19,307 nt of DNA from Smittium culicis (Eukaryota; Kickxellomycota; Harpellomycetes; Harpellales; Legeriomycetaceae). Shown here piece after piece: positions 1-8,999 of the stretch (position 1 is its first letter; each line of letters opens with the position of its first letter). The DNA lies in assembly GCA_001970855.1 (NCBI GenBank), contig LSSN01002369.1, positions 1 to 19,307 on the forward strand, read 5' to 3'. The position numbers and the translations under genes were made by a program. Below the pieces are notes generated by a model, which ran no database searches, was not told where the DNA came from, and was given only the letters and a program-made list of their open reading frames with translations.

Positions 1-17
1 CCCCCCCCCCCCCCCCC
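1..17. repeat. Poly-C run at window edge
   Basis: Seventeen consecutive C residues open the window. Nothing else in the window has a C or G run near this length, while A and T runs are common. It may be a contig end, a sequencing or assembly artefact, or a true homopolymer. A short inverted repeat (TTTAGG at 33-38 against CCTAAA at 52-57) lies just inside it. Confidence 0.9.
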
Positions 18-1200
18 ATTTAATGATAATCCTTTAGGAGGTTTTTTTGTGCCTAAATAAAATCTAACACAACAACTTTTATTTTTTTATGGAAATCAAT
101 AAAAAGGCATTTACTTTAAGCGGTCTAATTTCACTTTTTAATCATTTTTATCATCTTATATTCAGTTGAATTTTATTAAATAAACCTTGAATAAATATAT
201 TAAGGAATTTTATTTATATATGTGGGATTCTTAGGTCGAGAGAAATTTTTTTTCATTGCAATATTATTTGATAATATAGATTTAGAGATATTATTGGCTA
301 AAATGTCTGATCCATTTGCTAGTTTGTTTTAGTTGAATTTAAAATCCCAAATAATATTATAAGTAAATGAAATATTATATATGAAAAGTTGCGCACTTCG
401 AAATAATCTCTCATATATAGAATTGAAGTGATTGTATATAGGCAATGTTGGCTCAGTATAGACACACGGCGAAAAAAGTAAAGGTGGAGGGAAGTGAAAA
501 TTTATCCTCCAATGTATGAAAACAGAAAAAAAATAAAAAATTGTTTAGACTTTTAAGCTAGAAAACCTTCACGATAAAAAAAACAATAAAAAAATTGTAT
601 AGTTTAGTGGGTATGTTGGTCAAAATTATTCTTAATATGATTATTTTTCTATTCACCACATTCCCCACCTCCCCCCATAAAAAAATAAAAAAAATAAAAA
701 AAATAGAGTTTTCCTTTTTCCTATCTAGGCAAAGAAAAAAAATAAGATACAGACAAGATTTTAATAGAAATTATGCACGTTTAGTAAATTTCACGAGGCC
801 TGATATGATTATCATCTCGCATACGACTTGTTTTTTTTATTAAAGATAGTACATTAGTGCACACCCAACCTACTGAAAAAGATGTTTATATTTGATTTAT
901 TGATTTATTCTTTTTTGACAAAATAAACTCGTTTTTTTTTTCTTGGTATTTTGTATGGGAACGAAAAGCGGTTAGAATCTTGCGAATTCGCATTACTGGC
1001 CAAGAAATTTAAACAATTATAACTTTAGTCTCAATCATCAAGAAAGCACGTCCTCACAATTAGTTAATTTTTATTAGGCTTCATCGTGTACATTCATTAA
1101 ATTTCAAATACAAAAAAAAGAACTTGGAAAAAAATTTTTTATGCGAGCGTATGATTTTATATATACAAAAGGAAAAAACGTATATAAATATATAAATATG
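18..1200. other. Gene-free AT-rich stretch downstream of STE12
   Basis: I see no supported gene here. The only open frame of note (595-843, plus) starts at a TTG, is rich in Phe, Ile and Lys from poly-A/T tracts, and shows no family resemblance. There are many A and T runs and one more GC-rich patch near 440-495. No tRNA A/B-box pair or T-loop motif was seen. It probably holds the end of the STE12 transcript flank and spacing to a neighbour outside the window. Confidence 0.6.
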
Positions 1201-1470
1201 TGAGTGTGACAATAGCTTTTTTAAAAAAAAAAAAAAAATTAGGAATTTTTATACACAGTCAATAAATTAAGTAATAAAGAAAAAAGGCATGAGGGGAAGA
1301 CTTGTTACAAAAGTTGCAGTTTTTTATTTTTTTAATAGGGAGATGAATTGAGGGAGCTTCACTCCGGCGGCTAGGGATAAAAACTCGCTTGTTTTTCATT
1401 AAAAAATAAAAAAGGAATGAGAGAGATATTCTCCATCTTCCCTTCTTCAAACCCACATATATATTTTTAA
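1200..1470 (-). terminator. Probable STE12 3' end and polyadenylation region
   Basis: Reading on the minus strand from the stop codon at 1548-1546, an ATATATAT stretch lies at 1464-1457, about 80 nt downstream. It resembles the yeast TATATA efficiency element. Further on, a 16-nt A run on the plus strand (1223-1238, poly-T in the transcript sense) and several TATATA-like stretches follow at 1150-1200. These are generic yeast 3'-end signals, and the cleavage site cannot be placed. The minus-strand frame at 1549-1259 has a non-ATG start and is best read as 3' UTR. Confidence 0.35.
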
Positions 1471-1545
1471 AAGTATTCTCCCCTGCCTTTTCATGAGGAA
1501 TTTGGTAATTATACAGCAACAAATTGAATAACAGCAGTGTGCTTT

Positions 1546-4500
1546 TCAATTGTTATTAGGATCGTAATAAGGCGACGAGTTCCTGTTATTTATAAAAATA
1601 TTTTCGTTATTTCCAAAGAAGAGTTCATTTGTGTTCATGCCATTATAGTCGAAATTGGTTTGGTTCATGTCAGTTTTCTCATCAACCTCGATTTCAAAGC
1701 CGAACGTGTTATCGCCCTCGTTCTTGCTGTATTGGTTGTTACGGCCGAAAATGTTGGTTGCGTGGTTGCCTGGCGAGCTCGAATTGTTCATGTGGTCGCC
1801 GACGCCGCTAGCTAGATGTATAAAGTCGGTGTTTACATGGTCGGTCTTTGTTGCTTCTGAGTTGATCGATGAGTTGTTCGAGTTGGTTAGTGCGATAATG
1901 TCGTTGCCAAAAGTATCAAACTGACTGCTAACCTCGAGGTTTTCGGGGTTGAAGTAGTTCCTTATATTTTTAAAGTCGAGACCGTTGAATTCACCATATT
2001 CGTTGTTATTGGCTCGATAGTGCTTAAACTGGTCAAACTCGTTTGCGTTAAAGAATTGGTCAATGTTCCTTTCGACAGGTGCTGAATTTGAGGGAGTTGA
2101 TCCGTTCAATGTTAATTTAGGGTTTACTAGAAGCCTTTTATTGAACTTGCTATCTATTCCAGTGTTGTAATTGAAAGAGGACGAAATGGGATTAAAGTCT
2201 CTTTCTAGTTTTGAGAATTGGTCATTGTCCATACTAGAATCTACATTGAATGCTTTAGGCTGATTTGAGATAGAGGTGTGCAACGTGTAGTTCTTGAATG
2301 AGCCTTGTCTAAAGTCTCCATCAAGATGATCTGCGAATGCGTTTTTTAGGTCGCTGTTATGGTTCGAGAATTCAAAATTTGCTTTTAGCGAGTCTAGCCC
2401 TTCAGGTCCAGCTGAGGCGGATATTTCTCTATAACTTTGGCTAAGGTGGTTTTTGGAATTATCGTCAAAGTTACCGAAACCGTTGTAGTTATTTCCAATG
2501 TTTTCCATATTGTTTGAATGGCCATTAGGAGAATAGTTGTTGAGAAAGCTGTTGATTGATGATTCTCTATAAGAATTATCGAAGCCCAAACCATTGGCTT
2601 CGATATCAATATTCCTCGAGTTTCCGGAATGTGATTGAGGATGTTTAAATAGACCGTTATCATACCTGGTATCATTATTAGAACTTCTGTCGCTGTCGTT
2701 GATATCTCGATTGGAGTTAAAATGGGTGTTATTTTGTTGAAATCCCAAGTTAGAGGAAAGCAAATCAAAGGAAGTAAAGTTTGGTAGCGAATGAGGGTGG
2801 TCAGAAATGAAATCTAGAGTAGAGTTGTGATTGTCGATATCAGCAGAGTGTACTGGGAGTAAGTGTGTAGTTGAGTCTGGTTGTTGCTGTTGTTGTTGAC
2901 TGTGGTGGTGAGTATTTAGCGAATGCAAGTTTTTGTTTACATTGCCATTAAGAATGTTGGAGATAGAGTCATTGATGATTGAGTCAGCACCACTGTTTCC
3001 GGGGCTAGATAGAGAGCTTTCAAAGTTTTTATATATTTGCAAATTGTTATCATTACTGAAACTGCTGTTGAAAAGAATCTCATCATGATATTCGATTATG
3101 CTGTTATGGGCGGGTACTTGCTCTTCATTAATATTTTGCAAGGCCATGGGCGTTGTGGACCATCTCCTGATTGGGTGATTTTCAGCTGAAAATGGGGACG
3201 ATGTACTAAGTAAATTCATGGATGGAGGTTGTTCAGAGTAGTCAGTGTGCAACAAAGAGCTCTTCTTTAGGGAATAAGGCTTTCTATTTTCGGGGAAGCC
3301 GATACCAGCTTGTTTTAGACCAGTTTTCTTCGCTCCACCAACGACTTTGTTCTGGGTTATAGATTTTGAGGGTCTGCGTTTAGGGAGGTTAGATTTTGAG
3401 TTCTTCCTGCCTTTAGGAAGGATATCGATAATTTGGGGAGAAATGTCATTTGGCGGCGTTCCTCTTGTGTTTATATCAGTATTTTGGGATAAGAAAGAGT
3501 TAACTGGGGAAGATGCAGAAACAATGTCATTTTTTTTCATAAACTTATCAGGCTGAACAAAAGAGAAATTTTCAATGACAAGATCAGACTTATTGGAAGA
3601 CTTTTTGTTGATATGAGTTCTGACATGTTGATGGAGGTTGTCCATTCTGGCGAATCCCTTGTCGCAACCTTGCAAGGGGCATTTATAAGGCTTTTCTCCG
3701 GTGTGAGTTCTTATATGGCGTTTAAGATGTTCGTGTCTTTTGAAAAGCTTTACGCATCCATTAAATTCACAGGGGTACTTTCTTTCTTCGTTGGAGAATT
3801 GGTCAAAGTTACCATTTGGAGGATCGTTTTTATTTGAATCAGTATTTGATTTGGAGTTTAAGGCTTTATTGATATAATTTGACTGTGTAGAACTTCCAGT
3901 AGCAGCGGAAGAGTGCTGGGCGTGGTTAGAGCTTTTTCCGATAAAACCGAGCGGATCATTATTTGAGAATAGCGAGGATATGCTTAGAGCCAAATCAGCT
4001 TCTTGCAAAGATTCAAGGTTGGTAGGGGCAGATTTTTTTTTGGCATAAGGGTGAAAGCGAGATTTACTATTAGGTTTAGAATGTTTTTTGGTATTTTCTG
4101 GTTTTTTAGAGTTTGATAGAGAGTTTTTTTTGGGGCGGGGTTTAAAGTTCGATGATTTAGGGTCAGTATCGTTGCTGAGAAAGTGTTGGAGGATAGGGAA
4201 TGAAGTATCATTTTCAGAATTGTGCAGAATTTTACTGTTATTGGACAAATCGGAACCATTGATGTCATTATCTTTATTACTATCTAAAGGGGTTGCTTGA
4301 CTTACAGAGCTTAGTTTTAAAGGGTTATTATCAAATGCAGTTAGACCATTATAGGGATTATTTTTATCAAAAGGTCTATTATTAGATAAGTGAATTTCAT
4401 AGAGCAAGTCAGAGATATCCTTATCATAAGAGTTCATATCGAACTGGGGATTTCCTTCGATGCCTTTTAAGGTACTGATAAAGTGGTCGAGGGATTTGTA

Positions 4501-5827
4501 GTTTGAGGATTTGAATTTATTTAAGGCGGAGATAGGATCCTTTTCATCTAGTTCAGAATCAATTTTTATTTGAGACGATATGTCTTGGCGGAGGTAATTG
4601 GAGTTTTCTTTCGAGATTATATTACTCTTTGAGTTATCCTCCGACGAAAGAGTATTTAATGAGGATATGTGACTTTTGTTGAAACCAAGGTCGCCTAGAA
4701 TATCACTCAATTCAAACTTGATATTAGAATCGATCCCGTGAGTTTTACTGAGCGAATTCGATTCTGTTTGTTGTATATTTACATCTAAAGTAAATTTAAA
4801 ATAAAAAAATTTTAGCAACGTGTAAAAATTAAAAAAAAGGATAGTAAAAGCGATAATAACGTAATGAAAACGAATTAATAATAGCAAGATGAACTTAAAC
4901 TAACCATTTACGCTATCATTCATTTCCGTATCAGGCTCTTGGTTAGTAGTGGCGGCGCTATTTTGAACTGTTTTGAATTATTTAGTAAAATAAACAGATT
5001 AAAAATTTTTTTAGATAAATTCGAGAACTGGAGGGATAAGGAAACAGTAATGACCAAAAAAAAAAAAAGGAATAAAAGGAAGGTTGAGTACCTTCAGAAG
5101 TGGAGGAGTTATCAGCAAGATCGTTTGTGGATGGTTTTGGGCTGGAGGATAAATTTTCGCGGGGTACAGATAAGGGGAGGTCGACACCGCCAATATTGAC
5201 AGAAGATTTAGAGTATATGTCTGAGACGAGTTTAGTTGTTGGTTCGATGCCCATAGATTCACGCTTTAAGTCACGTTCAAGGGCTTCGCGAAAGAGCTGG
5301 TCGTGGGGGACGAGGTACCACGAGAAGACTTTTTGTTTTTTCTGGGTTCTTACGCAGTGGTTTCTGTAAAGCAAGTCGAGGAATTCAGATCTTGGAAGCT
5401 CGAGGCGGGCGCCCTGGCCGGGCTTTAAAGATCTTAGGTCAGAGAAGACGCCTTCTTCGAATTTTTTAGTGAATACAACAGGGCGGTTAATTTTTTCAAA
5501 TCTGTACATTAAGACGCGGATTATGTCGGTGCTTGTGATATAATATTCATCTTCCCACTTAACACAGGAGACGAACTCGCCATTATTGAATTTGTATTGT
5601 TTGATTAGGGCTTGTTTTTGTCCGTAACTTTGTACTATCAAGCTTGGGGAAGTAGAATTATTATCAAGCTCAGCTTGTTCTGAGGCTAGTAGCTTAGGAC
5701 CATTTTGCAAGAAATAAATTAGGGTTTGGCTAAAATCTCTATCAGCATCTATTGTAAGACGGGAATTGTCTATAGTGTTAGTAACAGTAGTTGCTTGGAT
5801 GTTTCCATTGCTTTCAAAAGGGCACAT
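1546..5827 (-). CDS. STE12: Ste12-family transcription factor with STE domain and two C2H2 fingers (three exons)
   Basis: Sequence-specific nuclear regulator. Family members act downstream of a MAPK cascade in mating, filamentation and invasive growth. Exons by my reading are 5827-5092, 4967-4905 and 4784-1546. They total 4038 nt, encode 1345 residues, and end in TGA at 1548-1546. Residues about 21-207 form the STE homeodomain-like region, with family-typical blocks such as YYITSTDI (95-102), FEEGVFSDLR (123-132), RTQKKQKVF (160-168) and ALERDLKRE (182-190). Residues about 481-517 are Lys-rich (possible nuclear localisation signal). Two C2H2 fingers follow at about 603-657 (C605, C610, H623, H627; C635, C640, H653, H657). 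The remaining ~690 residues are Asn/Ser-rich with many SP/TP sites. The ATG at 5827-5825 gives a full domain and no in-frame upstream alternative. Without splicing the two frames look like separate genes, but the first 34 residues of the larger frame are hydrophobic intron translation. At 1345 residues it is about twice the usual Ste12 length. The family call is very secure; the exact splice sites are inferred. Confidence 0.93.
2881..2910 (-). repeat. STE12: Trinucleotide repeats coding His3-Ser-Gln6
   Basis: Six Gln codons (CAA with one CAG) at 2898-2881 are preceded on the minus strand by one Ser codon and three CAC codons. The encoded residues are about 892-901 of the Ste12 protein. It is a short homopeptide tract in the low-complexity tail and may vary in length between strains. 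Confidence 0.85.
3610..3780 (-). other. STE12: Tandem C2H2 zinc fingers of STE12
   Basis: Finger 1 has the spacing C-x4-C-x12-H-x3-H (C605, C610, H623, H627), is followed by a classical HTGEKPYKC linker, and finger 2 has the same spacing (C635, C640, H653, H657). Helix regions read FKRHEHLKRH and FARMDNLHQH. This matches the paired fingers found in Ste12/SteA proteins of filamentous ascomycetes and absent from most well-studied yeast Ste12 proteins. All eight metal ligands are present. Here the pair is central, not near the C-terminus. Confidence 0.93.
4785..4904 (-). other. STE12: STE12 intron 2 (120 nt)
   Basis: The donor is AATG|GTTAGT (from 4904) and the acceptor TTTACTTTAG (to 4785). 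A GCTAAA branch-like sequence places its branch A at 4812, 27 nt upstream of the acceptor. Reading through from exon 2 meets TAG at once, so retention would truncate the protein. Splicing joins G to AT (Asp 267). The sequence is far richer in T and A than exon 3. Confidence 0.8.
4905..4967 (-). other. STE12: STE12 exon 2, 63-nt symmetric mini-exon
   Basis: In the phase set by exons 1 and 3 these 63 nt read without a stop as about 21 polar, acidic residues containing ATTNQEPDTEMNDSV. The other two frames contain stops. Base composition is clearly less AT-rich than the flanking introns, as expected of coding sequence. Both flanking junctions are phase 1 and the length is 21 codons, so including or skipping the exon leaves the frame intact. 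Confidence 0.75.
4968..5091 (-). other. STE12: STE12 intron 1 (124 nt)
   Basis: Inferred from reading frame and signals. The donor is GAAG|GTACTC (intron from 5091), an unusual hexamer but the only GT nearby that keeps phase. The acceptor is TTCAAAACAG at 4977-4968. A TACTAAA branch-like site has its branch A at 4982, 14 nt from the acceptor, and an internal pyrimidine tract lies around 5080-5055. Splicing joins G to TT (Val 246). Retention adds 36 residues and then stops. Confidence 0.75.
5092..5827 (-). other. STE12: STE12 exon 1 (STE DNA-binding domain)
   Basis: This exon encodes residues 1-245 plus the first base of codon 246 (phase 1 junction). It carries the whole STE domain, including YRFEKINRPVVF (108-119) and the basic RTQKKQKVFSWYLVPHDQLF block that is a hallmark of the family. 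Relative to typical Ste12 sequences there appears to be extra material at about residues 47-68, between YFLQNGP and the ALIKQYKF segment. The frame stays open into intron 1 to a stop at 4984-4982, giving a 281-residue product if the intron is retained. Confidence 0.88.
5207..5767 (-). other. STE12: STE DNA-binding domain (residues ~21-207)
   Basis: This homeodomain-like DNA-binding domain defines the Ste12 family and recognises TGAAACA-type pheromone response elements in the yeasts studied. Conserved landmarks run in order: FVSCV (85-89), YYITSTDI (95-102), YRFEK (108-112), KKFEEGVFSDLR (121-132), a Leu/Pro segment with FLDLLYRNHCVR (149-160), then the highly conserved RTQKKQKVF and ERDLKRE blocks. 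All key blocks are present and uninterrupted, so the domain should be functional. Confidence 0.95.
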
Positions 5828-6660
5828 GATTTTTTTTTTTCAGTTTAAAAAAAAAAACGTGTATGTGTGCAAAATATAACGACTAATATTATAACTATAT
5901 TTCTTTTTTTTATATTTTCCAAAAAAAAATTATTTATCGAGTTTAAGTATAGGATGGTTGTATTTAAAAAAAGATATATCTTTTTTTAGAAGGAGAACTT
6001 TGTGAGAGGAAGGGGGAGTTATATCTTTTCGAGGAGATTGAAGAAGAGAGCCGCTTTTTACAATTTTATTCCAGGTGCGAAGGAGATTTAAGTCTAAAAT
6101 AGATTAAAAATTAAGAGTTAATAAGGGACAATAGAATTGATTGATACTTTAATAATTGTATTATAATTAAACAAATAGATATTTCTATAATAGATAAACT
6201 GTAAATAAGCGTGCTGATATTAGAATATAAAATTAGTTATGATGAAATTAAAGTAGTTTGATGTCAAGGTTAATTTCGAGACAAGACTTATAGAGGTAAA
6301 ATAAAAACAAGTTGAAGGCATAAGCTTTTCATTTAGAGACATGATGCGACTTTTGACGCACAAAAAGAAGATAAGTTAGATGAGCAATATAGAAGTCTCA
6401 AGACTATTTTATATATTTAACTCGCGAATTAAAGTATTTAATCTTAAAAAAAAATTAGAGGTAGGGGAGTATATTATAAGTATGGCCTAAGTAATAGGGT
6501 GAGAGCATTTCGTACCTATTTAATTATTATTTAGATCAGATATCAACGGGAAAGGGGGAGGGGATATTAGCAAAGTAGTAAAGTAGAGAAATAAGGTAAT
6601 TGATGTAGCTGATAAAAAAGGGGTCGGTGAGGAGAGTGAAAAATTAAATTAAAGTTTATT
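5828..6660 (-). promoter_or_regulatory. STE12: Probable STE12 promoter and 5' UTR
   Basis: This is the sequence immediately upstream of the STE12 start. On the coding (minus) strand it is pyrimidine-rich, as yeast promoters and leaders often are. Five plus-strand AGGGG pentamers (stress-response-element-like) lie at 6011-6015, 6463-6467, 6553-6557, 6559-6563 and 6619-6623. No TGAAACA pheromone element was seen in this stretch. The start codon is preceded by poly-A (AAAAATC before ATG), favourable for initiation in yeasts. The transcription start cannot be placed. Confidence 0.45.
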
Positions 6661-6789
6661 ATAAAAATATGAAAAAAAATCAGATGAAGTTTTAATTCTT
6701 TCTTTCAAATTTTGAGAATGGTTTCGAGTATATATGTGTATTAAACGCCAAACATTAAAATGCAAAAAACATAAAAATAAGAAATTAGA

Positions 6790-6808
6790 TAAAATAAAAT
6801 AAAATAAA
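6790..6808. repeat. TAAAA microsatellite
   Basis: Three full TAAAA units and a partial fourth lie in tandem within the STE12 upstream region. Such A/T microsatellites are common in AT-rich genomes. Confidence 0.9.
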
Positions 6809-7449
6809 GAGACAGTAGAGGTTATTAGCTGCTACAGGCTATAACTCTTTTTTTTTCTGCAAGTAAGAAACCTTTTTTTTAATTATTACATTTTATTTCG
6901 CTTTTTTTTCTTATTTAGCTTATATGTCTAGATTATATAAATGACTGCAAATAAGATTAGTAATATGTGAAATCTATTAATCAGAGTTTACATAACACAA
7001 AATTCCATAATTAGCGAGGTGTCGAAATGCAGTACGAGCGCTATGATTTTGTAACCAGCAGCGTACTTTTTTTATTGAAAAATGAATAGAATGAAGTATA
7101 CACAAGAGCTAAAGAAACAGCTATTGGTTCATCTATATGTGATATTTGCGAAAAGTTTAGATAATATTTGCACTGACTATTATTAGCTATATATACAGAT
7201 AAATAGACGAGAATTATCAAATATGGTCGGCTTTTATGTTGGAAGCGATGTGTGAGAGGCTGCGACAATTGTAGTACAAAAAATGCTTGACAGCTGGCTT
7301 TTCCTCCGCAAGCAGAATTGGCTATGCTGTAGGTCCTTTTTATTTATTTTAGGCCGTGGAACTGGTTCTATTTCTTTCCAGCACAATAGACTGAATTAGT
7401 AAGCCCAGCAAAAATGCCATCGAAATAGGCATTATTATTAAATTTAATC

Positions 7450-7463
7450 TAATTTAAATTAGC
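7450..7463. repeat. 14-bp perfect palindrome CTAATTTAAATTAG
   Basis: The two 7-bp halves are exact reverse complements with no spacer. Flanking bases do not extend the symmetry. It could be a dimeric protein binding site, but in sequence this AT-rich a palindrome of this size can arise by chance. Confidence 0.85.
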
Positions 7464-8999
7464 TTAAACCCAAACTCGTAAGTGTAATGTTCCTATGTTG
7501 TACAATTGCCAGCGTATCTAATCTATGATTTTTAAAAATTCCTTTCACGGGCGGTAGACTACTTTTGACCTATAAAATATAGCCAATTGATTTCATTAAA
7601 AACAACTTAATTCCTATTACTTAAAAAATATTGGCTAGCTGTTGACTATTAGCAAATAATAAATATACTTATAAACCATAAACGAATCAATAAATTCGCC
7701 TTTTTTAAGAGTGATGGACTGGAAAGGGATATAGTAGTGCGTCTCACGAAAGCTGGAAATTAGTGCATAATCTGAAAAAATGCGCATTGTTTAAACAAGG
7801 TATTAAAATAACGTAAATTACTATTAGCTAAATAAATACTTCCAAAAGTATTTGAGCGTAGTGAATTAGTAAGTAATCATTTTTTTGAGCCAATCGCTTG
7901 CAATAAAAATTGCTTGGTTTGCAACTTTTTTGCAAATACGCATTTATCTATTGGATAGTGACTTTCACGTAATTAAATTTCTTATTTCGACGGCGTCAGC
8001 GGCCAATAGTTCATATATTTGCAAGTAAATTCTGGATAGCTGTTGGCTGACAAAAAACTCTATAAAGGTTACCCACTAAGCGCTGACTTTGACATCTTTA
8101 TTATCAAAAAGTATGCTTTGTGTAGTTTTGTTAGATTTTTTTTCAACGATGAAATGTACGCCTATTTTATTTTTAAAGCGTATTTGCCGTTTTTTTTCAT
8201 TTTTATTGAGCATATTTGCCATATTTTTATATACAAGCATGTAGAAAAGCAAGTTCATCCACGTCTATTTTTTCAAATAGTCCGAAATTATGTAATAGAT
8301 TTAAACTGTAAGGTGATTGGGTTATGTAATAAGATATCCGCTTATAAAGTCCTGTGACTAATTTGTAACATCTTTCCAGCTCTTACATTTTATTGAGTCA
8401 GAGCATCAGCCAAAAATACAAAAAACGACTGTCTGTTTTTAATTTGCCCAATAACTAGAAATAGCCGACAAACCTTTTTTTAAATCTTACAAATCGCTGC
8501 GCCAATAAAGTCGTTTTGGATATCCCACATAAATCCCACATTATAATAACACTATGTTAGTTCTTGAATTAATGCGCATATTTTCCTATCAAGCTTCAAA
8601 ACTTGAAGATTTTATGCTCGTCCAGCTTAATTTTCATAGCTGACAATTCTTCTCTTATATAAAAAAAGTTTTTTTTCATATTATAATTTTTTAAATTACG
8701 TATCTACTTACTAACATATAAGTCGCTCTACCTAGCGATAAATAAGTCTAATCTCTTATTGTTGTAAAAATAAAATATTTGTTTATAAATTTATAACATT
8801 CCATACATGTATACTATGATCCCCATTCCGTTAGACTCTAATGATATAAGCTCTTGAAAGTCTGATTTATGGATCTCACAATTTAAATTTCCAAAAAAAA
8901 ATTTTTTAATTAAAAAAATCTTTCGATTAATTCTCACAATCTACTAAAAAAAAATCATTTAGATCTATAAAATAGAATCTTTAATATAGATAAAGAATT

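Larger units (their letters stand above)
1546..4784 (-). other. STE12: STE12 exon 3 (linker, C2H2 fingers, long tail)
   Basis: This exon encodes residues 267-1345. It begins with an acidic/polar segment, passes the Lys-rich patch (~481-517), then the two C2H2 fingers, then a disordered-looking Asn/Ser/Asp-rich tail. The tail has a His3-Ser-Gln6 run (892-901) and two RRxS sites (S739 in KRRPSK, S809 in RRWST). Several SP/TP dipeptides could be MAPK targets. No stop or frameshift interrupts it across 3.2 kb. Confidence 0.9.
6661..8999. other. Gene-free AT-rich region with small GC patches
   Basis: I found no supported gene. A pentanucleotide TAAAA repeat lies at 6790-6808, and a less AT-rich patch at about 7270-7420 has no clear RNA family signature. 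A 14-bp perfect palindrome sits at 7450-7463. The plus frame at 8043-8357 (104 codons) starts at TTG, follows directly on a TAG, has its first ATG only at 8154, and is dominated by Phe, Ile and Lys; I treat it as chance. No tRNA or rRNA signature was seen. Confidence 0.6.

Noticed and set aside
1537..1924. Plus-strand open frames overlapping the 3' end of STE12
   Set aside because: They lie antisense to the conserved-frame Asn/Ser-rich tail; their Val/Cys-rich translations are what complementary Asn and Ser codons produce.
3347..4300. Plus- and minus-strand open frames inside exon 3
   Set aside because: They overlap the finger-coding frame in other frames, start at non-ATG codons in part, and show no family resemblance.
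4785..4887. Treating the 1113-codon frame as a separate gene starting at 4887
   Set aside because: Its first 34 residues are a hydrophobic run from intron sequence just upstream of a good acceptor, and it lacks the STE domain that the neighbouring frame supplies in matching phase.
4939..5369. Plus-strand open frames opposite exon 1 and the introns
   Set aside because: Antisense to the strongly conserved STE domain and to intron poly-pyrimidine tracts; no recognisable product.
7041..7268. Minus-strand 75-codon frame
   Set aside because: Short, low-complexity, no motif, no promoter context; within the range expected by chance.
7270..7420. Possible structured RNA in a less AT-rich patch
   Set aside because: Only a five-base pairing (ACAGC with GCTGT) around a long loop could be found; no snRNA, snoRNA, RNase P or SRP landmark.
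8043..8357. Plus-strand 104-codon frame
   Set aside because: Starts at TTG right after a stop, has its first ATG only at 8154, is mostly Phe/Ile/Lys, and an antisense frame is also open; chance is the simpler reading.
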